Below, in pieces: positions 34,845 to 43,673 of a stretch of 64,000 nt of DNA. The stretch lies in contig DIVD01000024.1 of the NCBI GenBank assembly GCA_002423245.1, forward strand, positions 31,181-95,180. Reading direction: 5' to 3'. Made by a program: the position numbers and the translations under genes. This DNA comes from Rhodobacteraceae bacterium UBA6141 (GTDB lineage: Bacteria > Pseudomonadota > Alphaproteobacteria > Rhodobacterales > Rhodobacteraceae). How positions within the stretch are numbered: position 1 is the stretch's first letter; every line of letters starts with the position of its first letter. Under the pieces are notes generated by a model. The model had not been told where the DNA came from, did not search any database, and saw only the letters and a program-made list of their open reading frames with translations.

Positions 34845-34890
34845 CCGGCGCCCGGCGGCTCGCGAAATCCGGTCCGGCGCGGGCACGCCG

Positions 34891-36123
<1,233 letters not shown>

Positions 36124-36209
36124 GGCTCGTCCTTCCGTTGGCATCTGCTGATCTAGCGCCCCGGCCGCGCGGGGTAAAGGCGCAGGCGCCGGTCGGGCCG
36201 GCACCCCGG

Positions 36210-36857
36210 TCATCCGGCCGCCGCGATGAAGGCGGCGATGGCGGCGGGGTCCTTGATGCCCGGCGCGGACTCGACGCCCGAGGACACATCGACCTGCCGC
36301 GCGCCGGTCAGCCGCACCGCCTCTGCCACGTTCTGCGGCGTCAGCCCGCCCGCCAGCATCCAGGGCCGCTGCCACGCGCGCCCCGCGATCAGCCGCCAGT
36401 CGAAGGCAAGGCCATTGCCGCCGGGCAGCGCGGTGCCTTTGGGGGGCTTGGCGTCGATCAGGATCTGGTCGGCCACCCCGGCATGGTCGGCGATCGCGGC
36501 AAGGTCGGCCGCGTCCGCGACCCCCACCGCCTTCATCACCGGCAGGCCGAAGCGGGCGCGCAGCTCTGCCACGCGCGCCGGGCTCTCGTGGCCATGAAGC
36601 TGCAGCATGTCCAGCGGCACCTCCCGCAGGATCGCCTCCAGCGTCGCGTCGTCGGCATCGACGACCAGACCGACCCTGGCCACGCCCACCGGCACCCGCA
36701 GCGCCAGCGCAGCCGCCTGCGGCAGCGTCAGGTGGCGCGGAGAGCGCGGGAAGAACACGAAGCCCATATAGGCCGCGCCCGCCCGTGCGGCGGCATCGAC
36801 ATGGGCGGCCTCGGTCAGGCCGCAGATCTTGACGCGGGTGTTGGCGGCGGCATCCAT
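36210..36857 (-). CDS. trpF: Phosphoribosylanthranilate isomerase
   Basis: 215 residues, standard. N-terminal VKICGLTEAAHVDAA carries the catalytic cysteine; LQLHGHESP and the catalytic aspartate in VDVSSGVES are present. Third step after anthranilate in tryptophan synthesis. Starts nine bases after lapA stops and precedes trpB by 86 bp. Confidence 0.95.
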   Translation of the reverse strand: MDAAANTRVKICGLTEAAHVDAAARAGAAYMGFVFFPRSPRHLTLPQAAALALRVPVGVARVGLVVDADDATLEAILREVPLDMLQLHGHESPARVAELRARFGLPVMKAVGVADAADLAAIADHAGVADQILIDAKPPKGTALPGGNGLAFDWRLIAGRAWQRPWMLAGGLTPQNVAEAVRLTGARQVDVSSGVESAPGIKDPAAIAAFIAAAG

Positions 36858-36866
36858 GCCCGGGTT

Positions 36867-37229
36867 CTACCGCGTGCGGGCGCCGTCCTCAAGCAGCGCA
36901 AGCACCTCGTCCCGGGGGCCGGTCTTGCCGTCCTGCAGCCGGTTCACCTCGGATTTCAGCCGCGCCGCCTCGCGCCGGTGCCGGGTGGCGGCGTTGCGAT
37001 GCCTGGCCTCGCGCGCCCATTCCCAGACGAAGCCGATCGCGAGCCCCGCGAGGATCCCGGCAAGGATCACCAGAAACAGCGGCAACTGGATCGCCCAGTC
37101 GAGGCCCAGGAACCGCCCCGCCTCCTCGGGCAGCAGCCGCAGCGTCACCGGCGCGCGGTTCGCCAGTGCCACCGTCAGCAGCACGACGGCCAGAAGCCCC
37201 AGAAGCGCCAGTCGCAGCAGCCTGATCAT
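36867..37229 (-). CDS. LapA-domain inner-membrane protein
   Basis: 120 residues. Two membrane segments (about 4-23 and 46-68) followed by a basic helical tail (WEWAREARHRNAATRHRRE), the layout of the lipopolysaccharide assembly protein A domain. Four bases separate it from ihfB. In enterobacteria LapA works with LapB on LPS synthesis; no lapB is next to it here. Confidence 0.8.
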   Translation of the reverse strand: MIRLLRLALLGLLAVVLLTVALANRAPVTLRLLPEEAGRFLGLDWAIQLPLFLVILAGILAGLAIGFVWEWAREARHRNAATRHRREAARLKSEVNRLQDGKTGPRDEVLALLEDGARTR

Positions 37230-37233
37230 CGCT

Positions 37234-37518
37234 CTATTCCTCGCCGTTGAGCCGGTCCCGCAGCAGCTTGCCGGTCTTGAAGAAGGGCACATGCTTCTTC
37301 TCTACCGCAACGGCCTCGCCGGTGCGCGGGTTCCGTCCGGTGCGCGCGTCGCGGCTCTTGACGGAAAATGCGCCGAAGCCGCGCAGTTCGACCCGGTCGC
37401 CCCGCGCCATCGCCTCGGTGATCTCTTCGAAGATCGTGTTCACGATCCGCTCCACATCCCGCTGAAACAGATGCGGGTTCTCTTCGGCAATCATCTGGAT
37501 CAGTTCGGACCGGATCAT
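37234..37518 (-). CDS. ihfB: Integration host factor beta subunit
   Basis: 94 residues. HU/IHF fold with IRSELIQMIAEENPHL, VNTIFEEITEAMARGDRVELRGFGAF, and the DNA-arm tip TGRNPRTGEAV. Placement downstream of rpsA identifies it as the beta chain. DNA-bending architectural protein. ATG at 37518 follows AGAGGGA. Confidence 0.95.
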   Translation of the reverse strand: MIRSELIQMIAEENPHLFQRDVERIVNTIFEEITEAMARGDRVELRGFGAFSVKSRDARTGRNPRTGEAVAVEKKHVPFFKTGKLLRDRLNGEE

Positions 37519-37560
37519 GTGAATCCCTCTGCAGTCGCGGCAGCCCCCGCCGTGTGCGCG

Positions 37561-37588
37561 ACTATAGGGGCAAACCTCGCGGGCTCAA
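37561..37588 (-). promoter_or_regulatory. Likely promoter of ihfB
   Basis: Read on the minus strand: TTGAGC (37588-37583), a 16-base spacer, TATAGT (37566-37561), ending 43 bases before the ihfB ATG. It lies downstream of the rpsA terminator, so ihfB has its own promoter. Confidence 0.6.
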
Positions 37589-37733
37589 ACAGGAAAGCCA
37601 TTGGAAAAGCGCGGGTTTCCCCGTGATCCGCAGAGAGTCGCCCACGGCCGGGCTGCGGCCTGCCATGCTGCGGCGCGGAACGGGTGCCGCGCGGTCGCGC
37701 AGGGGCCCCGATTCGGCGGGCAGAACGCAAGAC

Positions 37734-37758
37734 GGCCCCACCCGGCAAGGGTGGGGCC
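37734..37758 (-). terminator. Intrinsic terminator of rpsA
   Basis: A perfect 10-bp stem, GGCCCCACCC (37734-37743) with GGGTGGGGCC (37749-37758), around a 5-base loop, 24 bases after the rpsA stop; followed on the minus strand by GTCTTGCGTTCT. Strong hairpin, modest T-run. Confidence 0.8.
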
Positions 37759-37782
37759 GCCCGCGTCCCCCTGCAGCCGGGG

Positions 37783-39468
37783 TTACTTGTCGCCCGAGCC
37801 CTTCAGCGCCGCACCCAGGATGTCGCCCAGCGAGGCGCCCGAATCCGACGAGCCGTATTGTTCGACGGCTTCCTTCTCTTCCGCGATCTCGCGCGCCTTG
37901 ATCGACAGGCCCAGACGGCGGGTCTTCGAATCGACGTTGGTCACGCGCGCATCCACATGATCCCCGATCTGGAACCGCTCGGGGCGCTGTTCGGCCCGGT
38001 CCCGCGACAGATCCGACCGGCGGATGAAGGACTTCATCTGGTTGTATTCGACCTCGATGCCGCCGTCCTCGATCGCCGTCACGGTGACGGTGATGATCGA
38101 GCCGCGCTTCACCCCGTCAACCGCGTCCGAGAAGGTGTCGGCGTCCAGCGCCTTGATCGACAGCGAGATGCGCTCCTTGTCCACGTCCACCTCGGTGACG
38201 GCGGCTTTCACCACATCGCCCTTGCGGTAGTTCTGGATCGCGTCCTCGCCGCGCTGTTCCCAGCTGAGGTCGGACAGGTGCACCATGCCGTCGATGTCGT
38301 TCTCGAGCCCGATGAACAGACCGAATTCGGTGATGTTCTTGACCTCGCCCTCGATGACGGTGCCGACGGGGTGGGTTTCGGCAAACACCTCCCACGGGTT
38401 GCGCATGGTCTGCTTGAGCCCCAGCGAGACGCGGCGCTTGGCGGTGTCGATCTCCAGCACCATGACATCCACTTCCTGCGAGGTGGAGACGATCTTGCCG
38501 GGATGGACGTTCTTCTTGGTCCAGGACATCTCCGAAACGTGCACCAGCCCCTCGACACCGGGCTCCAACTCGACGAAGGCGCCGTAATCGGTGATGTTGG
38601 TCACGCGGCCCTTGTGCACCGAGTTGACCGGGTAGGCCTTTTCCACGGCATCCCACGGATCGGCCTGAAGCTGCTTCATGCCGAGGCTGATGCGGTGGGT
38701 TTCCTTGTTGATCTTGATCACCTGGACCTTGACGGTCTCGCCGATGTTCAGGATCTCGTTCGGGTGGTTGACGCGGCGCCAGGCCATGTCGGTCACGTGC
38801 AGCAGGCCATCGACGCCGCCGAGGTCCACGAAGGCCCCGTATTCGGTGATGTTCTTGACCACACCGTCCACGACTTCGCCCTCGGCCAGCTTGCTGATCA
38901 CCTCGGCACGCTGTTCGGCACGCGATTCTTCAAGGATCGCCCGGCGCGAGACAACGATGTTGCCGCGGCGACGGTCCATCTTCAGGATCTGGAACGGCTG
39001 CTTGAGGCCCATCAGCGGGCCGGCATCGCGCACCGGGCGCACATCGACCTGCGACCCCGGCAGGAACGCGACAGCGCCGCCCAGATCGACCGTGAAGCCG
39101 CCCTTGACGCGGCCGAAGATGGCCCCCTCGACGCGCTCTTCCTTCTCGTAGGCTTTCTCCAGCCGGTCCCAGGCCTCTTCGCGGCGGGCTTTCTCGCGGC
39201 TGATGACGGCCTCGCCGCGCGCGTTCTCGACGCGGTCCAGATAGACCTCGACGGTGTCACCCACGGCGATGTCCGGGTTTTCGCCCGGATTCGCGAATTC
39301 CTTCAGATCGATGCGGCCTTCCATCTTGTAGCCGACATCGATGATGGCCTGGCCCGCCTCGATGGCGATGACCTTGCCCTTGACGACCGAACCCTCGTCG
39401 GGGGTGTCGATCTCGAAGCTCTCCTGCAGAAGGGCTTCGAATTCTTCCATAGTCGCTTTGGCGCACAT
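37783..39468 (-). CDS. rpsA: 30S ribosomal protein S1
   Basis: 561 residues, six S1 RNA-binding repeats (for example GKVIAIEAGQAIIDVGYKM, GVVKNITEYGAFVDLGG, GRVTNITDYGAFVELEPG, GEVKNITEFGLFIGLEN). Delivers mRNA to the 30S subunit. ATG at 39468, with AAGGAA ten bases upstream; ATG 39450 (MEEFEALLQ) is an alternative. Has its own promoter and terminator. Confidence 0.97.
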   Translation of the reverse strand: MCAKATMEEFEALLQESFEIDTPDEGSVVKGKVIAIEAGQAIIDVGYKMEGRIDLKEFANPGENPDIAVGDTVEVYLDRVENARGEAVISREKARREEAWDRLEKAYEKEERVEGAIFGRVKGGFTVDLGGAVAFLPGSQVDVRPVRDAGPLMGLKQPFQILKMDRRRGNIVVSRRAILEESRAEQRAEVISKLAEGEVVDGVVKNITEYGAFVDLGGVDGLLHVTDMAWRRVNHPNEILNIGETVKVQVIKINKETHRISLGMKQLQADPWDAVEKAYPVNSVHKGRVTNITDYGAFVELEPGVEGLVHVSEMSWTKKNVHPGKIVSTSQEVDVMVLEIDTAKRRVSLGLKQTMRNPWEVFAETHPVGTVIEGEVKNITEFGLFIGLENDIDGMVHLSDLSWEQRGEDAIQNYRKGDVVKAAVTEVDVDKERISLSIKALDADTFSDAVDGVKRGSIITVTVTAIEDGGIEVEYNQMKSFIRRSDLSRDRAEQRPERFQIGDHVDARVTNVDSKTRRLGLSIKAREIAEEKEAVEQYGSSDSGASLGDILGAALKGSGDK

Positions 39469-39638
39469 GCGGTTCAGTTTCCTTTGTAAGCGATTTTCCG
39501 GCCATGCGGTTGTCTCCGCCGGTCTTTGGTTGCTGCCCGTCCGGCGCCCTGCCCGCCAAGGACCGCGAGGGCCTCGGATCGCTCCGGGCCCTTCATGCGG
39601 TCCGCTGTCGGGGCGCTGCCGCCTTCCGGACTGGCCGC

Positions 39639-39667
39639 GATATAGTCGCTCTGCCCGCGCCGGGCAA
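39639..39667 (-). promoter_or_regulatory. Promoter of rpsA
   Basis: On the minus strand: TTGCCC (39667-39662), 17-base spacer, TATATC (39644-39639). It predicts a leader of about 165 bases before rpsA, long enough for autoregulation by S1. Confidence 0.65.
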
Positions 39668-39717
39668 GGAAATAACCGCCCTTCCGCGCCCGCCTGCCCG
39701 GGGCCCCCGCCCCGGCA

Positions 39718-40338
39718 TCAGTCGCAGGGGCGCGAGATGACATCATATTCCGGGGTCGGAAACCGCTCCTCGCCGCTCAGCAGTTTCTCCGCCCGCTTGC
39801 CCGGTTCCGGCGCGTCCTCGCCCAGCCATCCCCAGGGCTGGCCGAGCGTCTCCGGATCCAGTCGCAGCCTCTGGCAGATGCCCTGGCTCGTGACCTCCAC
39901 CTCATCGGTGCCGCCGCGCAGGTCGATCCGGTAGCCCGCCTTGCGCCCCGCGCCGGTCACCTCGAACGTCAGCGGCTCGGGGAGTTCGAAGCCGCGCTGC
40001 TCCGGCCCCGCATCGCCCTCCACCCGCTCGCCCTCCACCCGCTCGCCCTCCGCCCACATGTCTCCACTGGCGAGCCGCACCCGGTAGCGCCCCGGCGGCA
40101 CCAGCACGCGAAAGAACCGCCCGCCCTCGATGAAGGCCGCCAGCACCGGCTCGCCCGTCTGCGCGTCGATCAGCAGCAAGGACCGGTCCTCGCCCGGCGC
40201 GGTCTGCACCTGCAACGGGAACACGGCCGGCAGCCCGCTGCGGTTCCACAGCAGGCCGTGCGGACTTTGCGCCGCGGCCGGACTGCCCGCCAGCAGCGCA
40301 ACAACGAAAAGCCAGCGCAGGAGCTTCGATCTTGCCAT
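39718..40338 (-). CDS. Secreted protein of unknown function downstream of cmk
   Basis: 206 residues from ATG 40338 (ATG 40350 is an alternative). A clear signal peptide (ARSKLLRWLFVVALLAGSPAAAQ). The mature part is beta-rich: LLIDAQTGEPVLAAFIEGG, FRVLVPPGRYRVRLASGD, and a cysteine pair near the C-terminus (GICQRL, SRPCD). About residues 95-108 hold three GERVE-type repeats. Not recognised; perhaps a small periplasmic domain protein. Follows cmk by 38 bp. Confidence 0.75.
   Translation of the reverse strand: MARSKLLRWLFVVALLAGSPAAAQSPHGLLWNRSGLPAVFPLQVQTAPGEDRSLLLIDAQTGEPVLAAFIEGGRFFRVLVPPGRYRVRLASGDMWAEGERVEGERVEGDAGPEQRGFELPEPLTFEVTGAGRKAGYRIDLRGGTDEVEVTSQGICQRLRLDPETLGQPWGWLGEDAPEPGKRAEKLLSGEERFPTPEYDVISRPCD
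40013..40057. repeat. 15-bp tandem repeat, three units
   Basis: TCGCCCTCCACCCGC at 40013 and 40028, and a degenerate third unit at 40043-40057. In frame; encodes GERVE-type pentapeptides in the secreted protein. Confidence 0.9.
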
Positions 40339-40376
40339 GCCCAGCAACATGGGGCGGCCGGGCGCAAAGGCCAAGG

Positions 40377-41006
40377 TCAGCGACGTTTCGCCGCCACCGC
40401 CGCGACCGCCCGCGCCACCGCTTCCTCCACGCTCAGCGAGGAGGTGTCCAGCACCAGCGCATCCGGGGCCGGCCTCAGGGGCGCCGCCGCCCGCTCGCTG
40501 TCGCGCCGGTCGCGCTCGATCACCTCGGCGAGCACGGCGGCATAGGGCAGGGGCGCGGCCTCGCCGCCAAGCTCCTGCCAGCGCCGCCGCGCCCGCACCT
40601 CGGGGCTGGCGGTGACAAAGAGCTTCACCTCCGCCTCGGGGCAGATCACCGTGCCGATATCGCGCCCGTCCAGCACCGCGCCGCCCTCCCGCCGGGCAAA
40701 GCGGCGCTGGAACTCCAGCAGCGCCGCCCGCACCTCGGGCAGAACGGCGATCCGGCTCGCGGCCTGCCCCGCCTCGGCGCTGCGCAGATCTCCGCGCGCC
40801 AGATCGGCGGGGGTCAGCGCGCAGGCCGCGACCGGCTCCGCGCCCTCGGCGACCTTGGCGCCCACCGCACGATACAGCAGCCCGGTATCCAGATGCGCAA
40901 GGCCGAACCGCTCCGCCACGGCACGGCCGATGGTGCCCTTGCCCGCCGCTGCCGGCCCGTCGATTGCCACGGTGAAGGGCGCGGCACCACGAAAGCGGCC
41001 GGTCAT
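40377..41006 (-). CDS. cmk: Cytidylate kinase
   Basis: 209 residues. P-loop AIDGPAAAGKGTIGRAV, then LDTGLLYRAVG, LDGRDIGTVICPEAEVKLFVTAS, all typical of Cmk. Phosphorylates CMP and dCMP. ATG at 41006 follows GGAAGAAG. In most relatives cmk sits between aroA and rpsA; here an extra gene lies on each side. Confidence 0.95.
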   Translation of the reverse strand: MTGRFRGAAPFTVAIDGPAAAGKGTIGRAVAERFGLAHLDTGLLYRAVGAKVAEGAEPVAACALTPADLARGDLRSAEAGQAASRIAVLPEVRAALLEFQRRFARREGGAVLDGRDIGTVICPEAEVKLFVTASPEVRARRRWQELGGEAAPLPYAAVLAEVIERDRRDSERAAAPLRPAPDALVLDTSSLSVEEAVARAVAAVAAKRR

Positions 41007-41020
41007 GCAGCTTCTTCCGT

Positions 41021-41977
41021 TCAAAGCGCAAGGATCCCGCCAAGCCAGCGATCCGCCTCGCCGCTGCGATCGGGCCACGCGGGGTTGCGCCAGCATGCGC
41101 CAAGCCAGTCGGACATCTGTGGCGGACTGGGCTTCGAGAAGCCCGAGACGCGGTACAGCGTCAACTCGTTCAGCACCAGTCGGTCCGCCGCGCGCAGGAA
41201 GTCGACGCGCAGATAATCCATCCCCGCCGCGATCCTTTCGGCGATCCCGATCATTCGGGGAAGTTCGGCGGGGCAGGGCATGTCTGCAAGGCTGATGCGG
41301 GGGTTGTCTGGGATGGGCAGGCAGGTCCAGTCCGGCAGGAAACGCCCCAGCATCCTGCCGCCGTTGGTGCGCTCGATCTGGATGCAGCGGACCTTGCCGT
41401 CGAACGTCTCGAACTTGAAATCCAGCGGAAAGGCGCCATCCGCCCCACAGAGCAGCTCCTCCACCAGGACGCGGCGCGGGATGGACCAATAGGCCCATTC
41501 CTGCTTTCTAAGCCCATAGCGGCGGCGCATCCAGTGGCGCGCCAAGCGTGCGATCAGCTCCCAGTCGGGCTCCTCGCCCTTCTGCACGAACGCGTTCCAG
41601 CCCGAAGCATGATTGGCCTTGATCGCGATCCCGTCGCCAAGCCGGGCCAGCCACTGCGCCGTCGGCCGGGCGGTGTCGCCCAGCAGGCGGGAAAACAGAT
41701 CATCGTTCGCGCCGATGCCCAGCCGCTCGCGGACGAAGCCGCGCATCCGCAGCTTGTCCGACAGGATCGGGTAGAGCGGGTCGCGCACGTTCAGCTTGCG
41801 CCACTGAACCTTTTCGTCGATCGTCGCGGGGTCTTGCAAATTCAACTCTCGCCCGGTGCGGCGCAGGAACTCGGCGCGCAGCCAAGGCACCCCGCGGCGG
41901 CGGTCCCGGCTTGCCCGCAAGCCGTGGACGACATCCCTGAGCCGGTCACGCAGCGCCTCGCGCCATTCGTCGGTCAT
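41021..41977 (-). CDS. TupA-like ATP-grasp protein
   Basis: 318 residues. Matches the TupA-like ATP-grasp family: ATIDEKVQWRKLNVRDPLYPILSDK, FVRERLG, AIKANHASGWNAFV, VLVEELLCGADG, LDFKFETFDGKVRCIQIE and DYLRVDFLRAADRLVLNELTLY. Relatives occur in polysaccharide or teichuronopeptide synthesis, probably ligating an amino acid to a sugar acid. It is inserted between aroA (89 bp upstream) and cmk (14 bp downstream), which suggests recent recruitment to the operon. Substrate unknown. Confidence 0.82.
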   Translation of the reverse strand: MTDEWREALRDRLRDVVHGLRASRDRRRGVPWLRAEFLRRTGRELNLQDPATIDEKVQWRKLNVRDPLYPILSDKLRMRGFVRERLGIGANDDLFSRLLGDTARPTAQWLARLGDGIAIKANHASGWNAFVQKGEEPDWELIARLARHWMRRRYGLRKQEWAYWSIPRRVLVEELLCGADGAFPLDFKFETFDGKVRCIQIERTNGGRMLGRFLPDWTCLPIPDNPRISLADMPCPAELPRMIGIAERIAAGMDYLRVDFLRAADRLVLNELTLYRVSGFSKPSPPQMSDWLGACWRNPAWPDRSGEADRWLGGILAL

Positions 41978-42066
41978 CGCCAGCCTGCCAGGTTTCGCCG
42001 GCCAGCAAATTCGCGGTGGTCATGCTGCGGCACGAAGGCGTTCATACCGATGCCGCGCCGGGTTCG

Positions 42067-43425
42067 TCAACCCGGCGCCGAGGCTCCGGCCGAGATCTCG
42101 GCGCCAAGCGCGGCCATCAGCCCCTCGAATGCCGGGAAGGAGGTGGCGATGGGCGAGCCGTCATCGACCGTGACAGGCTTCTGGCTCGCCAGCCCCAGCA
42201 CCAGAAAGCTCATCGCGATGCGGTGGTCGATATGGGTCGCGCAGGTCGCCCCGCCCGGCACGCCGCCAGCCCCCATGCCATGCACGATCAGCGTGTCCTC
42301 GTCCTCCTCGACGCGCACCCCGCACGCCTCCAGCCCGCGCGCCATCGCGTCGATGCGGTCGCTCTCCTTGACCCGCAACTCCCGGACACCGCGCATGATC
42401 GTCCTGCCCTCGGCAAAGGCGGCAACGACCGACAGCACCGGAAACTCGTCGATCATGCTCGCAGCCCGCGAGGCGGGAGTCTCGACGCCCCTCAGATCCG
42501 AGAAGCGCACGCGCAGATCGGCCACCGGCTCGCCACCCTCCTCGCGCGGGTTGCCGAAGTCGATCCGGGCGCCCATCTCCAGCAATGTTGTAAATAGACC
42601 ATTCCGGGTCGGGTTCTGACTGACACCAGGCACCGAAATGTCGGAACTCTCCACGATCAGCGCCGCGCAGACCGGAAAGGCGGCCGAGGACGGATCGCGC
42701 GGCACCGCCACGCCCTGCGCCCGCAACTCCGGCTGGCCGACAAGGGTGATCACCCGGCCCGCGCCGCTCTCCTCCACATGAAGATCGGCGCCGAAGCCCT
42801 TGAGCATCCTCTCGGAATGGTCGCGCGTCGGTTCCGCCTCGATCACCACCGTCTCGCCCGGCGCGTTCAGCCCGGCCAGCAGCACCGCCGACTTCACCTG
42901 CGCGGAGGGGACCGGCGTTGCATAGCGCACCGGCACCGGATCGGCCGCGCCCACCACCGTCATCGGCAGCCGTCCGCCCGCCCGCCCGAAGGCCCGCGCG
43001 CCGAAGAGCGCCAGCGGGTCCGTCACCCGCGCCATCGGCCGCTTGCGCAACGAGGCATCGCCGGTGAAGGTGGCGGTGATCGGCGAGGTCGCCATGCAGC
43101 CCATGATCAGCCGCACCCCGGTGCCGGAGTTGCCGCAATCGATGACATCCGCGGGTTCCGCGAAACCGCCGACCCCGACGCCATGCACCGTCCAGCGCCC
43201 CGCGCCCTGCCGCGTGACATCTGCCCCGAAGGCCCGCATCGCGGCGGCGGTGTCGAGCACGTCCTGCCCCTCCAGAAGGCCGGTCACCACCGTCTCGCCC
43301 ACCGACAAGGCCCCCAGGATCAGCGCCCTGTGGCTGATCGACTTGTCGCCCGGCACCTCTGCCGTCCCGGTCAGCGGACCGGATCTGCGGGCGGTCATCG
43401 GGATCGGGACGGCATGGGAGGACAT
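42067..43425 (-). CDS. aroA: 3-phosphoshikimate 1-carboxyvinyltransferase (EPSP synthase)
   Basis: 452 residues. PGDKSISHRALILG, CGNSGTGVRLIMG, and RVKESDRIDAMARGLEACG are diagnostic. Penultimate step to chorismate. The loop after the catalytic lysine reads SGTGVRLIMG, of the class II or glyphosate-tolerant spacing found in alphaproteobacteria; tolerance itself is not tested. First gene of the aroA-tupA-cmk run. Confidence 0.95.
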   Translation of the reverse strand: MSSHAVPIPMTARRSGPLTGTAEVPGDKSISHRALILGALSVGETVVTGLLEGQDVLDTAAAMRAFGADVTRQGAGRWTVHGVGVGGFAEPADVIDCGNSGTGVRLIMGCMATSPITATFTGDASLRKRPMARVTDPLALFGARAFGRAGGRLPMTVVGAADPVPVRYATPVPSAQVKSAVLLAGLNAPGETVVIEAEPTRDHSERMLKGFGADLHVEESGAGRVITLVGQPELRAQGVAVPRDPSSAAFPVCAALIVESSDISVPGVSQNPTRNGLFTTLLEMGARIDFGNPREEGGEPVADLRVRFSDLRGVETPASRAASMIDEFPVLSVVAAFAEGRTIMRGVRELRVKESDRIDAMARGLEACGVRVEEDEDTLIVHGMGAGGVPGGATCATHIDHRIAMSFLVLGLASQKPVTVDDGSPIATSFPAFEGLMAALGAEISAGASAPG

Positions 43426-43516
43426 CGGCGGGGGCTCCGTGGCAGGTCTGCGCCGGGGTCATAGCGCAAGCCGCCAGATCCGTCCACTCGGCATCTGTAA
43501 CGCCCCGCGCCCCGCC

Positions 43517-43630
43517 CTTCTTGCTGGCCGAAATATCCTCGGGGGGCGCGGGGGGGCAGACAGCCCCCCGCTTCTTCAGCCACGGGGCAGAGAGCCCCCC
43601 GCTTCTTCAGTCACGGGGCAGGCAGCCCCC
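43517..43630 (+). repeat. Dispersed intergenic repeat, copy C, with 31-bp tandem tail
   Basis: The head (43517-43537) differs from copies A and B by one base (GGCC for GGCG). It is followed by a G-rich stem-loop with AGACA loop and a 31-bp tandem repeat with GGCAG at 43555, 43586 and 43617. It fills most of the 248-bp gap between aroA and ecm, both on the minus strand. No gene is seen here. Confidence 0.88.
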
Positions 43631-43673
43631 ACCGCCCGGGGCGGCCGTCGGCGCTCCCGCCGGCCGGGCGGGC

